Positions 34,141 through 48,234 of a stretch of DNA of 64,000 bases are shown here, piece by piece. Position numbers and translations under genes: made by a program. The stretch is from Malurus cyaneus samueli (taxonomy: Eukaryota > Chordata > Aves > Passeriformes > Maluridae): contig VKON01000103.1 of the NCBI GenBank assembly GCA_009741485.1, positions 205,039-269,038 of the forward strand. Reading direction: 5' to 3'. The first letter of the stretch is position 1. Each line of letters opens with the position of its first letter. The notes under the pieces were generated by a model, which saw only the letters and a program-made list of their open reading frames with translations, was not told the origin of the DNA and did no database searches.

Positions 34141-37100
34141 GTGAGCCCCATCTGTTAGTGCTGTTAGGGATGTGCAGTGCCCTTGCCCTCTAAACTGCTG
34201 CACCAGTGGAGCAGCACAGAAGGAATTGCACAAACAAATGCCAGCTCTGAAGGCAGTTGCTAAAAGCAAAGGGAGGAAGGAATTCATGATGGAATGCCAC
34301 GTTCTCTGCTGATACCCTGTCTAGCTGAAGAAGCCCTCTGGTTGAAAAAGAACTTTACAAGATACTGGGTAGCTTTTTGTTTCTGCTTATTCATAGTTCA
34401 ATCTCTCTTTCATATACATTTGCCTATTGTATGTGCTTGTATCAGGCCATTTTCATTGATTGTCTTTATGGCACCTTGTGCCATAGTAATTGTCTTTATG
34501 GCTGACCTGGGAAACAATTTCAAGTAGCAATCTGAGCTGATTAGACAAGAATACAGAGCTTGTGTTGGGCTTGGCTTCTTGGTGGTAAATATATAGTCAG
34601 TGCTAAACAGCCCCATGTCATCATTCACCCCAGCCATGGGTCAGACACGGGATCTGCTTGGACACTTGAATTGCCATTGCTTCTCTCCTTTTAGAGGCAC
34701 TAAAGGAGTGAGCATCCTGACACAGGAGCTTACTTCTCCAGGTCTCATTTCCATCCTAGGTGAACTGAAAGAACTTCAGATGGAATGTGATATTTGGGCT
34801 TGGATAATTTATGTGAACGAGTTCACATTCAGATCTGAACTCCTGGCCTTCTGCTTGGTATTTGATTTTCCCCTTTCACTGGGTGCTGCAAATTCCTACA
34901 GCTGTCACCTTTGCAGCCAGCTGTTTGTGTCAGTTCAGAAAAGTGTTTCATAAATTGCACGGCTGTAGGGACAGAAGAATAATGAAGTCTGGAGCCTTTC
35001 TTTTGGGCTGGGTGCTGGGATTGCCATAGCCAATACACGCTCAGTCATGTGCTGTGCTGATGGCGAGTTTCGCTTGGCACACCCCGGCAGCGGCAGTCCC
35101 TGCCCTGTTTGCAGCAGAGCCATCTTCTCCGGGCTGCAATTGTAGATGACTGCGTTTGTTTTACAGCACTGGCAGTGCAATGATAACCTTGCCAGTGCTC
35201 AGGGGAGGCGGATCCAGCTGAACCTTTTGCTTGTATAGAATGTTTAAAAATTTCACTCGAGATACTGTGGCTTGAATGTTCTGGTCAGTGTCATTTACGA
35301 GGCTGTTGTCACCTTCTGTCAGGAGGTGTCGGAGTGGCAGGGAGACTTGGGCCAGAGGTTCTTCTTTCTTCCACCAAAATTGTATTTTAACTGCTCGTTC
35401 AGTTTCTTTGCCTTTACCTGTTTCTTCTCTCCTCCAAGCCTGTGTTCTAGATTACAAAGGTATGTTATCACTTTTGATTAAAATTCCAGCAGTAAAATCA
35501 GCTTTCAGCTGTGAGATGCACTGATGTGTGGAACCTCGCAGGGGTCAGAAAAATAGGGTGGAGGTTAGCAAGTGGCAAAAGCCACCTGGTAATCTGTGTT
35601 TTCTGTTTGGGAGTTCAGGGCTGTTGGATTGAGTGTATTGAATACCAGAAGGGTCTGTGCCTGTGCAGTCACACAGTGTCAGAGCCCTTCCCGCTGTGAG
35701 CACAGGCTGTTTGCTGTGTTTTCTCTCCCTGCTCCAGCCTCTGGTAGATCCGGAGCACTGGAGTGACAGTAGAGCAGTGGCTGCTCTAAACGTCCTTGTT
35801 GTGATTCTTGCCCCTGCCTGCCGGGCTCTGCCTTAAGCAGATTTACTCAGCTGACCTTTTAACTCAGTGGAGATGATCAGACCTGTGCCCAAGAGCTGCC
35901 AGACGAGACGGGGTGACTCCGGAGTGGCCCTGCCAGGAAAGGTAAAAGGAGCAAGCACGTACGGGCAGCTGCCCTGGCAGCAAGGAGATGGGCTGGAAGG
36001 GGCCTGTGGCAAGCTGTCAGCTTCTGTTTTTGGAAAGCAAGGGTGTTCTCTGCCTGATGCTGCACTGACCTGAAAATACCAAAGTGAACTGTTGGTGTGT
36101 TGCCATATGCTGCCTGTGAAGAAGCCTTTGGGAAAAGGGCTCTACAAAGGTAGATTCGTGATTAGTTGATATGCTGGATATTAAGAATCCAGTGAAGTGC
36201 TGTCTTCTGCAATCTCCCTTAGATTCAGTTTATGCATTCTGGGCAACATGAGGAGGGTTTGTAGCAGCCATCTCAATATCTGTAACTTCTACCTCTTCAC
36301 AATTTTCTTTTATGCAAACCTGTGGCATCTTTTGTCCAATGAAGAGAACGGGATTCTAGAACTATTGGCTTGTTCTATCAGTCACAGAAAGCTAGGAATA
36401 AACTATTCTGGATGTTCCTGACTCATGCATTAGGGCATCTGGTCAGCAAACCCTTGGTTAGTGTGGCTTTTGAGCTTTTCCTCAGTGTGCTTGTGCTGCT
36501 CCCCCAGGCAGGGCATGGTTGTGTCCTCTGGCAGGACTGGTGGTCAGCAAAGGGATCAGGTGGAAGAACCCCTGCCATGTGTGGTGGGGGAAGGAGGAAT
36601 TCTGATCATGGAGAAGAGAGAAACCACCAAACGAAATACAGCAGAAGTTTCTCATGGAAGGCTCCGCATTGTTAGTGGCAGCAGGAGTGCTGGAATATGT
36701 GCTCACGAGCCAAGTCAGTGTAATATTCCCCGGATCAGTGTGTGTGTGGTTTAAATGCAGCAGTTGGAGGTAGCAGGTTAATCTGGCCAGAGAGGAGCCC
36801 GTTTTCCCCAGACACAGACTGGTCTGTCTGATGGGCCTCGTTTGAAAGGAATTGCCTAAAGCTGATAGCATCAGGGAAGAAGTTGTGCTCAGTCTGGCTT
36901 TGGTAGGAGCAGGAGTAGGACAGCCCTGCCCAGCTGCACCAGCAGCACCAAAGGGACAGGAATGTTCCCAGGCTGTGCTGGGAGAATCTGTGCTGCACAT
37001 TGCAGGAGCTGCTGCAGGATTTGAACTGAATGCACTTCACTATGCTCTACAGGAGTGAGGGCAGGGGTAAAACCTCCTGTTGTACCTTAAGGAAATGGAC

Positions 37101-40100
37101 TGACTCAGTGACTGTTGCAGTCACTTCCAGACTTCCTTTCATAAGGTTTTCTGATTTAGAAATGTGGTATGGAAATACCTTGCCTGATGAAGTTTTTTTT
37201 GTTTTGGTGTTTTGTTTTTTTACCTCTGGCTACTGGTTTGAGAGAGTTTTTTTTTTAAGTAGTATCTGGCTGTAGTATGACTTGCACATTAAAGAAAGCA
37301 CTGTTTCTTGAAATTTTTGCTTCCAGAGCTGATACAAATATCCTTTAATCTTCACCTGAGGTTTCATTTTTATGTTGGCTCAATTTTTTTTCCCCTTGAT
37401 GGGGTGAGCTCATAATATGCAAATTGTATCCTTGTGGACATGGTGTGCCAACTGTCCAAAACTTTTTTAATGCAGTGTATCACTTGCTTGTTCTCTTTGA
37501 TAATCCAAGTAGCAGTTCCAAGCAACTCTTGTGGGGGATAAAATACATTTTAAAAGCCCTGTCTAAGTGGAAAAGCTGAAGTTCTGTGCTGTTTTCATGA
37601 GTTTATGACCAGTCAGAGCCTGTGTAGTGAGCTCCAAGGATGTCCTGTTTTTAAAAGATGCTGCAACAAAGCCTTTTGTGTGCAAATGGTTTTAGAGGCA
37701 CTGGTTGTGTTGGTATTTAATCATGGTGGTAATACAGTATTAGGACATCAGCCAACTCCCTGTTCCTAGTGAACTAAACCTTGATAACTGCAGCAAGGAG
37801 AGAGATCTGGTTGCACATTTCAGTGAAATAAAAGCAATACTGTTTACCTGTATGCAGAAGACAGGGAGAAATCTGCACTAATATAAAAACAGAATGAAGT
37901 TCAAGCCAGCATAAGGTCTTGGGCTTAATTAACAAAATGTTTTTTTAAAAAAGAAATCTCATTTGTAGAAAACTAAATAGTATTTCTTTTGTGAATAGTT
38001 TAGATTCACACATTTTTTCTGTCCATCATTTTTCTGAAGGTCAGTTCTCTGTTTTCTTTCTTGGTCTCTGTGAACTGGAGAATAGTAAAGCTGTTTGAAC
38101 TATATATTAAGGAACAGTGGTGTGGGCTAAGCTAAAGCAAAACCAGCTTGACCCAAGATGTTTCTGCAAATCACTTGCCTTCCTAAATTGTTGTTTTCTC
38201 TAACAAAGCCAGTTCTAATCAGCACCTGGGGTACCAGGCACCCTGTGAACCCAGAATCAGTCAATCCCTTCCCCTTCTGAAAATTACAGGCTGTTTGGGA
38301 GATGGGGCACCAAAGCAGCTTTAGCTCTGGCTCCCTGTAGCTGTAGGAAGAAATGTGATGCCTCTATCCACTCTGTCCTGAAAACACCATGTCCACGTGA
38401 GCACCGTGTAGTCACACGTGGCATCATTTCAGGATCCCCAAACAGCTGGGGCTGCTCCACATAACCTCATGGCAATATATGGCAATGAAAGGGTAGCAGT
38501 GCCCTAAACCTCTGGCTATGTGCAGCATACCTGTCATGTTTTTGCACTTAGCCAGGCCCAACGGTTTAAAAGCACTGTTAATGTTGCCTTTCAGGTATGT
38601 GTGTGTTGATGCTGGCCACAGATTCGTGCTTTCACTAACAAATTTGGACTCTCCTGCACAGTGAAATGAATGGTAGGACTAGATGACAGTGAGAAAAGTA
38701 ACCTTTTGGAAAAAATGCAACACCATCCTTTGCCTTGGCACTTTCAAAGGGCTTGCATTCCTCCAGTGTCTGCCCACTTGCATGCAATGAAATACAGGTA
38801 AATGATAAAATGAGTTTTTCAGCTGAATGGATGACTAATGAAGAGCATGATGATAAGATCTTCTACGTATTACAGCACAGGTCATTCAGTTTGGTAGATG
38901 ACTGGAAGCAAATGGCTGTTGTTGCATAAAAACTTTAATAGGGAAGGTGCAACAATCTGTGACCTTCATTACTGTTGACAGGACTAACAAAGAGAATTTA
39001 ATCCTTAGGCTTCTGGAGCCAGACTGTGTGATGAACAATTATTATCAAGAAGTGGTATTTTTGGTGTTTCACATTTTTTAAGTATATTTTGCTGTGCTGG
39101 ACAAGATGAATCATAATTTCATCCTGAGTATATCTGAGCTTGCCTTGTGAAAACAGTGATGCATTTGTCATCCTTCCTGTTGTTGGTTAATGATGTATTG
39201 CCCTCAGAGTTGTTTTTTTAATTTCTTGATGGGATTGCTTCCCAAGATTTTAATCCCATGGGTCTTTTTTTTTTTTATTTTTGCTTCTGCTGGTGGGTGT
39301 CCCAAAACTATTGTTTCAGGATGCATTCTGTATTTTGACTATGAGTATTTTTCTGCAGCAGAAATGGATCTTATTTTTGTAACTCTCTTGGCATCTTTAT
39401 GTGTTTTTTTAGACTTCATTTTTTGGGAAGTCTGGGCAGAGGGAGGGTAGAAGCTGTCCTGCACATTTTCTTCCAAAAATACTGTTTCTACTTTCAGAAA
39501 CTATGCCTTTTCTAATCTATTCTGGTAACTGTGGGTCCAGTTTACAAGGACAAAAAACATAAAACAGATACAAAGCTAACACAGTAGCTTTCTTTTTGTT
39601 TTTGTCTTTTCATGTAAATGCTCCTTGGAGCAGAGTTTGGTGTTTAACCTAATTTTCTGGTTTCCCATCACCCTCTGGCTGACTTGTCTGGGTGTGGCTC
39701 CTCAGCTCTCCACTGTCATTCAATGGCTGCATTTTGGTGGGGAATTGGAATTGCTGCGACCAAGGAACCTATCATTTACAACTCAAAACTGCTTTTGGGT
39801 TTCTTTGATTCTTTAACTTTGTGGTTTCCATGGATTTCACTGTGACTGATAACATTAATGCCCCAGTGAAACACAAGAAGGACTCTGTGCTACCTTGTGT
39901 TAAAAAAAAATAGCAATGGAATGTGTTGATTCCTAAAAATGTGTGTATGCATCTGAAATATTGCCCAGAATGTTTCATTCCTTTGGTCATTGGCAAAGCA
40001 ATCCTGTCTGTTTTCTCAATGGATTAATCCTCACTACTGATCTGGAAGTCTGATGTCTGCAGATGAGGGCAGCTCTGCCAGATGAATTATTGTGGACTGG

Positions 40101-43100
40101 AGCCCTCAGGGTTTTGCAGCCCCAGTCCTGGTGTTTATTCCTCTTGGGTAATTGCCACAGCCCCAATAATGAGAGGGACACATACTGGAGAGCAGAGGTC
40201 TACAGATCCATGCTAGAAAAGACGATCTGAAACATATTCCTGAGAGCTTTTGGCACAATATCTGTGAAAACTAACATTGCTGCTGTTCTTTTCTCCCCCA
40301 AGACTTGGGGGAGTTTGCTTCAGCACAGCCATAATTTCATGTTTTTGCTTCAAAACCCCTTGAACAAATATTAATTTCTTTTCTCACAGAAATCCTGAGG
40401 AGAAACAAAAGACAGCCTTGCTTTGGCATCCAGTGTTCTCTGAGGGCACTTTCTGGTGGCTCCAGCAGCTGGTTCAGTTAGAGAAGCAGCATTGCTGCTC
40501 TTTTTTGCTCTTTTGGTTGGGAGTGATCACAGTAAGGGGAGAGATAAGCTGTATCTGGGTGTTGGGTGGCTTCAAGGAATCAAGACTGGTGGCACTCTTT
40601 GTCCCTTGCTCCCTGCTCAGTGTGGTTACTCCTCTGGGGCACTGCCAGAGGCACTGCCAGTCCCACATTTGTGTCCATTCATGTTCTACTTCACTGCCCT
40701 ATCCTTCTGGATTATTCCTATTCTCAAAGTACCATAAACGTTATTGCTGTGATTGCTGACTAAGACTGCTTCGTGTGTTTGTTTTCTTTTGTGGTGTATT
40801 CACCTCTGTAATTATGTGCCCATGCACACAAAGGGAGAGCTGTACCAGAGGAACCACTGCCAAACGTGGCTCAGTTTTGTTGGTATAGCTGCATATATAC
40901 TGCAGGATTTTGCTGACATAGCTCTGTCAGCTCGAGGGTATGCTATTTTGTGTGTTCCTCATGGTGACAGTTGTGCCATCACAGTTTTCCCTGTGACCAG
41001 AGGGTGAGGAGCAGAGAGGAGGACACAGGGCTGGGAGCAGTGGGATGCTCAAGTTCCCACTGGCAGGAGTGCTGCTGGAGCTCCCTCTCCATCATCCTCT
41101 TGTGTTGTCCATCCCTGCTCAAAGTGTCTGGAGCTGCCATTTCCCTGCTGCTGTGATTTTGGGAATGGAAAATTAGGGAATTGCTTGGTCTCCAAATTAG
41201 TCTGGCTTAGTGTTCCAAACATCCTACTGAAAGCAGGGAAACTTGTGCTGATCAAAAGACAACCAACACTGCCTATTCTGTGATTAACTTTTATATCTGC
41301 TCTGTTGCAGCTTGTGAACTTGAAGTGTCAATATAGGAAAAGAAAAGCAGGAGTTTCAAAGAGCTTAAAGATTGTCCTTTTAATTGTTTTTACTGAGACT
41401 GCATTCATAACATCTTTCATATCATCTTTCTCACTTAAATAGCAGGTGCCTTTTCTTCAGAGGTATGCTTTCTTGTAGGCTGATGTTGCCCTTATGGGAT
41501 ACTTTCCTCCTTTGTTCTTGTGATCCTAACCCAGGAAAGCATCAGCATAAACCTTCTGCTGTTGTTTATATTGTGTTTCTGATCTACTACAGCAGAGTTG
41601 AAAAATGTTCTTCCTTGTAACCAGTCTAAACAAGAGACAGGTTATAATATCTTGTTTATGCATAGCATTAACCCCAAATGACTGTGGCATAATCATCTGC
41701 AGTTACCTTTGAAGATGCAGACTATATGGAAACTTGGGACTTTGCAGCAGAACTTTTAGCAGCCCTGTAAAAGCAAATTTTTTAGTACTTACTGTGACCT
41801 GCACAGAATAAGAATTGAGCTAGAGACATTTTTTCTTAAAACCATTGGACTTGAAGGTTTACAGTTACAATTTCCAGTGTTGTACGTACAACACTGCGTT
41901 AAAAAAAAATCTTTATTTTAGAACTCATTCTTCAGAAATGAGGGTATTTCTGATGAGCAGTTTGAGTATACACTGCGTGCAGGTGTCTGGAAAACGATGT
42001 CGTTCATTTGAAATACCTGTGCCTTTGCTTTGCAAAATGACTGTCTAGGGGTTTTAGTGGTGCTTACAGGACAGGACTTGTGCAGGCAGCAGCAGGGTGT
42101 GACCCTGTGGTTGCCAGTTTTCTGTTTGGATTTATCTGGAACCTGGGAAGTGCTGTGTTTGTGGGGCAAGCAGCGGCTGGGGCAGAGGCTCCATCCCTGG
42201 GATCCCACAGAGGGATATAGGGTCCCTGAGCACCCCACCCTTTAGCTGTGCCAGCACTGCCCGTTTGTGTGAATGGAGATGCATGACAGCTGCTGCCTCA
42301 CAGGCCTGATCTCATTTTACTTGTTGGTGTCTTAGTGCATTCCCACAGTAAAGCTCAGATCACTAAGACCAAGAAACAAGCTGGACTATTTTTAAAGCTT
42401 CCAGCTTTAAAATGTGTGGAATGTGACTCAGTCTGTGTGGCAGATATAAAATCCTACAGATACGTTCACAGGAAGCATAAAATAAAATGACCCATCTGAA
42501 ATATCCACTGCCAAACGTTAGCATACATGTTTCCAGCTGTATTTGATGTGAATTCTTGCAGCTGCAGCAGGTTAAATGGGCACAGCAGCACTTGTTGGAA
42601 GGCCTGTGTTTGAGATGTCTCATATAACAGCTGAAAAACAAGCTGATAGCGTCTACGGTAACCTTGTAAGTTCATAGGCACAGAGTGTCTCTGTAGGAGC
42701 TGCTTTGAATTCCATACTTGGCCTGAAAAGTTATTTTGCAGGAGTTCTGTGGAAGCTGGCTTTTTATAAAAATGCAGAAGAGTAATCTGGCTATTTATAG
42801 AGACAGTTTGTGAGGCTTTGTTCAGAGGCAGCTTCCCTTCATTGATGTTTCTGGTAGGACTGTGCATCTTAAGGAATGTTTTCTGTTTGTCACCAGCACA
42901 AAATAAGTATTTCAGACCAATGTGCTTTTAACTAGCAAATGAGAGTTTCACTTGTTCCCAATCACATAGATTTCACAACCTGCCCCCCCTTTTATGTCAG
43001 TTCTAGGACAACATGCAAAGAAACCAAACCACCAAAATGCTGTGTTTCCTCCAGATAGAAATGTTTATATTTAAAACGGTCTCCACAAAAACAAAATGCA

Positions 43101-44866
43101 TAGCAATAGAAACTAAGTTGAAAAACTCAGAAGGTCCTGTAACATGGCCAGTTTCACTTGCAAACCTCACTTTTTGTGATGGGATTGATCTCTTAGACAG
43201 TTCAGTCAGGGACAGCAGAAACACAGTAGTTTTAACTGATTATGAGGAAGGGCTGAAGTACATGACTACTGTGATTACCACAAACATTGCAAAATCCAGT
43301 CTTTCGTTTCTTTTGTTGTTTCTAACCTTAAGCAAACAATAAATGTATTGTGTCCCGCATGCATGCCAAACTGGAGTCTTAATAAAAGAATTTACTCTTG
43401 GTAAACATGGCAGAATTAGGGCTGTATTGAAAATGGAATCGGGATTAGTGGTAGTGAAATGCAAGGAATTTAATTCTTTTCCGATCTCCCCAAGGAACAT
43501 GTTCTCAAGTATTAGAAGCAGCGCATTAAGGGACTAAGGAAGAACTTAAGGGCTTCAAGTTTGAATTAAATGAGGGTTATTCTCATTCCAGTGGGACAAA
43601 AAAGCCAAAAGAGGTTTTTCGTTTCTGTGTTTCGTAAATCAAGACCTTGCTGACAAGCAATTTGCATGGTGCTGCTGTCAAAAAGTTCTGTTATTTTCCT
43701 ATAATGACTCAATATGTCAACTTCCCTGGGTGCTGAGCTTGCTGCTGAGAGACTCCATGAGCTATGTTCCCATTTGACTAGAGGTACTTGGTGGAATTGC
43801 CCTGACAGCGGGGCTGCTTTTCTCAGTATTCTCAAAATTGTCTGCAGTAGCAGAGCTTGTTTCACTGACAGGAAATATCAGCTCAGAGTGGAGATGTTGC
43901 TTTCCTGTGTGTTCATCTGTACATGCACCATTGCTTGAACTTCTTTCTCTCTGCCCCTTTTGCACTGCTTTCCTTTTAGTTGTAACAAGATCCTCACTTT
44001 CTTCTTGGGCAGCCGGTGGACATGAGCAGCACTTCTCAGCTTTCCTTATCTGACATTCCTGTTTGCCCTGGTTTTTTGTTTCTGCCTCCTATTTGGAGGC
44101 GGAGAGGAGGCAGGGATAACTTCTGGCAGTGGAAGGGGCCATTGAAACGGAGCCCTTCTTCTCCCCATGTACTTTGTGCCCTGGAGCCCTCCAGAGACTC
44201 CTGTAATACCAGGGCAAGCTGGGTGGAAGGCCAAGTTCTTGTATGTGCTTAATACGTGGTGCATGGGACCTAAAATGGCAATTCTTGAACCCACAGATGA
44301 TTCAATTCTGACTTACAGGAACTGTTTGTCCAGACTGTTTCCTGCTCTCTCGTTCTTTCCCTTTCACTGACCCAAATTTTTATTGCACTCTGTAGCACTT
44401 GAGTGAAGTTTCAAATAAACTGCATTATGTTTTTGGATTGTGCTTCTAGAGGAAGTTCAATAATCACTTAAAAAAGCATAGTTTGCAGTTTCAGCATCGA
44501 TACTCACCTTGATCAGATTTTTGGCTCTGTATTTCATCCCTAGAATTATCTATATGATGAAGGAAGGAAAAGGATAAATGATAATACTCTGAGAACTCAA
44601 TTCCTTTGCCAAACACTGTTAAATTTTCTACTGCAGGTAAGTAGTTAATGCATTGCCTCTTAAGTCTTTGAGACAGTTACAGAACAGAAAACTTTAATTA
44701 TGGTCAAGAATGACTCTGTTGAACTTCTTGTCCTTATTGCATTGTATCTAGTGAGTTATATACAATACTGCAATGATTGGAAAAAAATGAATACTTTTCA
44801 TCAGCTGCATGTTGTTAGAGCACCATCTTCAGCTCTGTCATCTGTCAACACATTGTTTATGCCCAG

Positions 44867-44884
44867 AAAAAAAAAAAAAAAAAA
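44867..44884. repeat. A18 homopolymer
   Basis: Eighteen consecutive A residues followed by GAGAAAAC. No retroposon body was recognised upstream. It lies in the inferred MICAL2 5' intron. Confidence 0.9.
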
Positions 44885-47876
44885 GAGAAAACAAGTGTGT
44901 TTCCAGCAACAGAAACCTTAGTAACCAAAGTCTCCCATCTCATCCTGCTTCTTTGACCACAAAATGTTACTTTCTTGGAGAATATGACCTCTGACACAGC
45001 AAGGAGAAATGCTTCACTAGTGAGCAAATGTCTCCACTGAGATGCCACTCCTCAGTTTTTCAGTGTGGACAGGATGGGAATGTGTTGGAAGTTCATGAGA
45101 AGAAGATTTTGTTCCCAAAAAAATAGTCTGAGTCTTGGCTTTGTGGTGTTGGAGAAGGGAGGTTTTGAGTCTGGAGAGGGTGTCCTGCCTGTCCTCCCCA
45201 GAGGAAAGGCAGAGCAAGGTTGGTCTGCTGTGTGTATGTGGAACACCTCCTTCTGCTCCGTGCAGAAAATGTTTGTGTCCCCTTCTCTCTGCCTGCAATG
45301 GGTGCTGCTGATCTCTTGTGCCTTATCCTCCCTGTTACGAGCACTGCCACGTGCTGCTTCAGATACAGCTCTACTCTCTCAGCTTTGCTGTTCCCCCTCT
45401 TCCTTGCTGGATGGCAGCAGCTGAGGCCATGGAACTCTGGTCTGTGAGCAGAAAGAGGCGCGGGATGGAGGAGCTGTGCCCAGCCTCGCTTATCAGCTGC
45501 ACCAAGAGTTAACTTGTAAAGATACTCGTGTTATGTGAGCTAATAGAACAGTGGAGAGGAAGCTCTGTTTTATGCTCCTGTGTCGGTCAAAGTCTCTGGT
45601 AGCTCTGAGTGAGGCAGCGTTCTGGGGTTTGTGGTGACACAGGGGACCTTATCTGGCTGCCACTCCCTCAGCTGAGTGTCCCTGGTGACACTTCCCTACT
45701 TCCCAGGAAGCTGCTCATGGTTATTTTGAGAGAAAAGGAAAAATACTTTGACTTTTGTGGTGGCCTGAGATATTTTCATAATAGAAAAGTCAGATATTGT
45801 TCAGCCTTGATTTTCAATATTGTTGTTTTATAATGGGCCTCAAATCCTGAGCGCATGTATATCATCATAACACCTTACTTTGTGTTTCACGTTGTTCCCT
45901 GCCTTTCCCGTGGAACTTTCAGATGTGTTGGCCCTTTTTGGGCTGACCTAAACACATTGTGCAGCTCTGTGTTCCCAAATGCAGCCCTGGTCAGGGGAAT
46001 TCGGGGTCTCCCTCATGCCTGACCAGGATGGCGAAGGTGGCCGGGCTCCCTCCTGCTGCTGGGTGACTCTCAGAATTGTTGGTCATTGGTCATCAGGGTT
46101 TGAACCTGGAAAGGTGCAGGATGTCCTGAACTCCTTTGGAGTCAATGGGAGTTCATGGCACTCAGCTGCTTGAAAAATGAGACTTTCTGAAAGGGAGGGC
46201 ATGTAAAACATTACGGCTTTTACCTCACAGAGCCGCAAAGCTCTTCAGAAAAGGGCCTGAAACGTACTATAAACGAAGTATTCAGAGGGGAAAACAAAAA
46301 TTTCCTGACTTATTCTTGGCACCAAATATTTAATCATGACATTTGGTCTAAGGAAATGTACAAACTCGCAACATTGCCAATTTATTTTACCCACAAACCA
46401 ACAGACTGATGATGTGCATACAAAGGTTATTTATTTTGAGTGCAGACAGGGAATGTGAGTATTCCAAATGCTTCCTTATATCTCCCTATGGGATCTCTTT
46501 AATAAGTTGCATAACGTTTTTTTCTATTAGAGGATGGCAAGATAGACATGGTAGGTCTCTTCTTTACTTAAATACACTGGTTATGTGTTTTCTTCTTTGA
46601 AGGAAATGCAAGCAGAGAATGGTTTGTGAAAAGTTAAACTGAAAAGCATGACTTCAAACGCCTTCCTAACAATTTATTCTAAAACTATCAGCCAACAGAT
46701 GATGTTCCAAGTAAAATAACTAATTATGTGGGAAGTTAGGCAAGCACTGATTTAGTTTTTGGTTTCTTGGACCGGTAGATAATTCTTTAATAGCAAGAAA
46801 AAGAATACATGACTTCAATTTCTGAACTTGAGTCCAGGTAAACCCTCTTCTGAGGACAAGTTTATACATAACCTGTAACAATTTTCTTGGAAAATGTGAA
46901 AGCCTTTTGGATATTTTCTGTGGACCTTGGCTGACTCTGAGATGCTCCCCATTAAAGATGGAGAGCAAGGTTAAAGAAGGATAAGGGAGTGCCGCAGTGA
47001 AAGTATTTTAGTTCTTTGAAACTTGTGTTAATATTGCTCTTGCAATAGTATGTAAGGGTAATTATCTGGAATATCAGCACAGTTTGACAGTGATCATGTT
47101 ATAAGGAAAAGCCAGTGGGGCTTAGCAGGCCAAACATCATTACTTTATATCATCAGCACATGGCAAGGTGAGACTCCAAACACATAACTTCAGCACGGAA
47201 CATGTGGAGACGTGGAGATAAAATTCCTTTCTATGAGCTAGAGCATCAAACCTTTTCGCATTTTGGCAAGAGGATTAGGAAAAGGAGGGCTCTCTGTGAT
47301 TACTTGTTCTCTGTTTCTTCAGTTCTGGTGTAACTTGTGATGATGTTTCTGCTGAGCCTGGTTTGTGCTTGTGGCAAGGGATTGTGCCAATTCTGAGTTG
47401 CTCTGGGTAAGCTGCACTAACTTGTGCAACACCATAAAAAATTCATTAAACAGCGTTGACTTTTGGCTGCAGGTGTCCATGAATTCTTAAGATCAAAATG
47501 TTGCCAGAGGTGTACTTGCTGTAATGTAAATTCTGCTTGAGAAAGAATCTGGAAATTTGGGGTTTTGTCATCAGCTGTCTAGGACTGAACAAAAAAAAAC
47601 CCCAAAAATTAAAGAAATCCTCAGGCCCTCAGTGAAACTGGTTCTTTGTAAAGCAGTAGGTTTGAGTTAGCAGGGTTTTTATAACAGTCTTTGTGAGTAA
47701 AAGTGATGACAGCATGAGCATGTTATGTTTGTAACATTTGGGTATCACTACTGTTCGTGCCTGCTCGTCTAGTCAGTGTATGCTGGGTTTTTGTATTCAG
47801 ATTGTAGCTGCAGTTTGTGGGTTTAATTCTGTCACACAGAACCTGCTCTAATGCCATCTGTGCTTGTCTTTCCCAG

Positions 47877-47970
47877 GAATAACATGTGTGGAAATAGTCG
47901 CTATTGTTGATCACCTGTACCCCAGCACAAGAGCTGCAGCCTAACCCTCTCCAAGGGCTTCTCACAGAAC
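47877..47970 (+). other. MICAL2: MICAL2 5' UTR segment of the start-codon exon
   Basis: The acceptor TGTCTTTCCCAG ends at 47876 and is followed by 94 nt before the ATG. The context CAGAACATGG has A at -3 and G at +4, a strong Kozak match. The acceptor shows that at least one non-coding exon lies upstream. Confidence 0.85.
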
Positions 47971-48234
47971 ATGGGGGAAAACGATGATGAAAAATACAAT
48001 CAAGCTGGCCAGGTATTTGAAAACTTTGTACAAGCATCAACATGCAAAGGCACCATTCAGGCCTTCAATATTCTCACTCGCCAACTTGACTTAGACCCTT
48101 TGGACAATAGAAACTTTTACACCAAACTGAAATCAAGAGTGACCACGTGGAAGGCCAAAGCTTTGTGGAACAAGCTTGATAAAAGAGCAAGTCACAAAGA
48201 GTATAAACGAGGAAAATCTTGTATGAACACTAAG
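47971..48234 (+). CDS. MICAL2: MICAL2 first coding exon (residues 1-88)
   Basis: It starts [10 protein letters not shown], followed by [32 protein letters not shown] and [20 protein letters not shown]. This is the N-terminal region of MICAL2 that precedes the FAD-binding Rossmann loop and forms part of the monooxygenase domain. The exon ends NTK at the near-perfect donor AAG|gtaagt (gt at 48235) in phase 0. The ATG is chosen because it matches the known MICAL2 start and has a strong Kozak context. The conserved basic stretch [14 protein letters not shown] leads directly into the [10 protein letters not shown] segment of the next exon, 10.3 kb away. Confidence 0.97.

Larger units (their letters stand above)
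29266..47876 (+). other. MICAL2: Inferred MICAL2 5' intronic region; no coding exon recognised
   Basis: About 18.6 kb between the CpG island and the first coding exon. It is inferred to be intron(s) upstream of the MICAL2 start codon, possibly with further non-coding exons. No known protein family was recognised in the open frames, including the longer ones at 36482-37000 (minus), 42466-42867 (minus) and 45065-45424 (plus). Recognised content: an imperfect 35-bp duplication (31011-31080), a CR1 fragment (33325-33461), a 321-bp tandem duplication (33407-34048), a possible exon (33878-34140) and an A18 run at 44867-44884. Confidence 0.6.

Noticed and set aside
33557..34144. Two consecutive frames as a duplicated protein-coding gene
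   Set aside because: They start at GTG, not ATG, and are explained by the 321-bp tandem duplication. Only the weaker possibility of a spliced exon was kept.
42466..42867. 133-codon minus-strand frame
   Set aside because: No recognisable domain and no splice or promoter support. It is intronic to MICAL2 on the opposite strand, and its length is within what chance gives over 64 kb.
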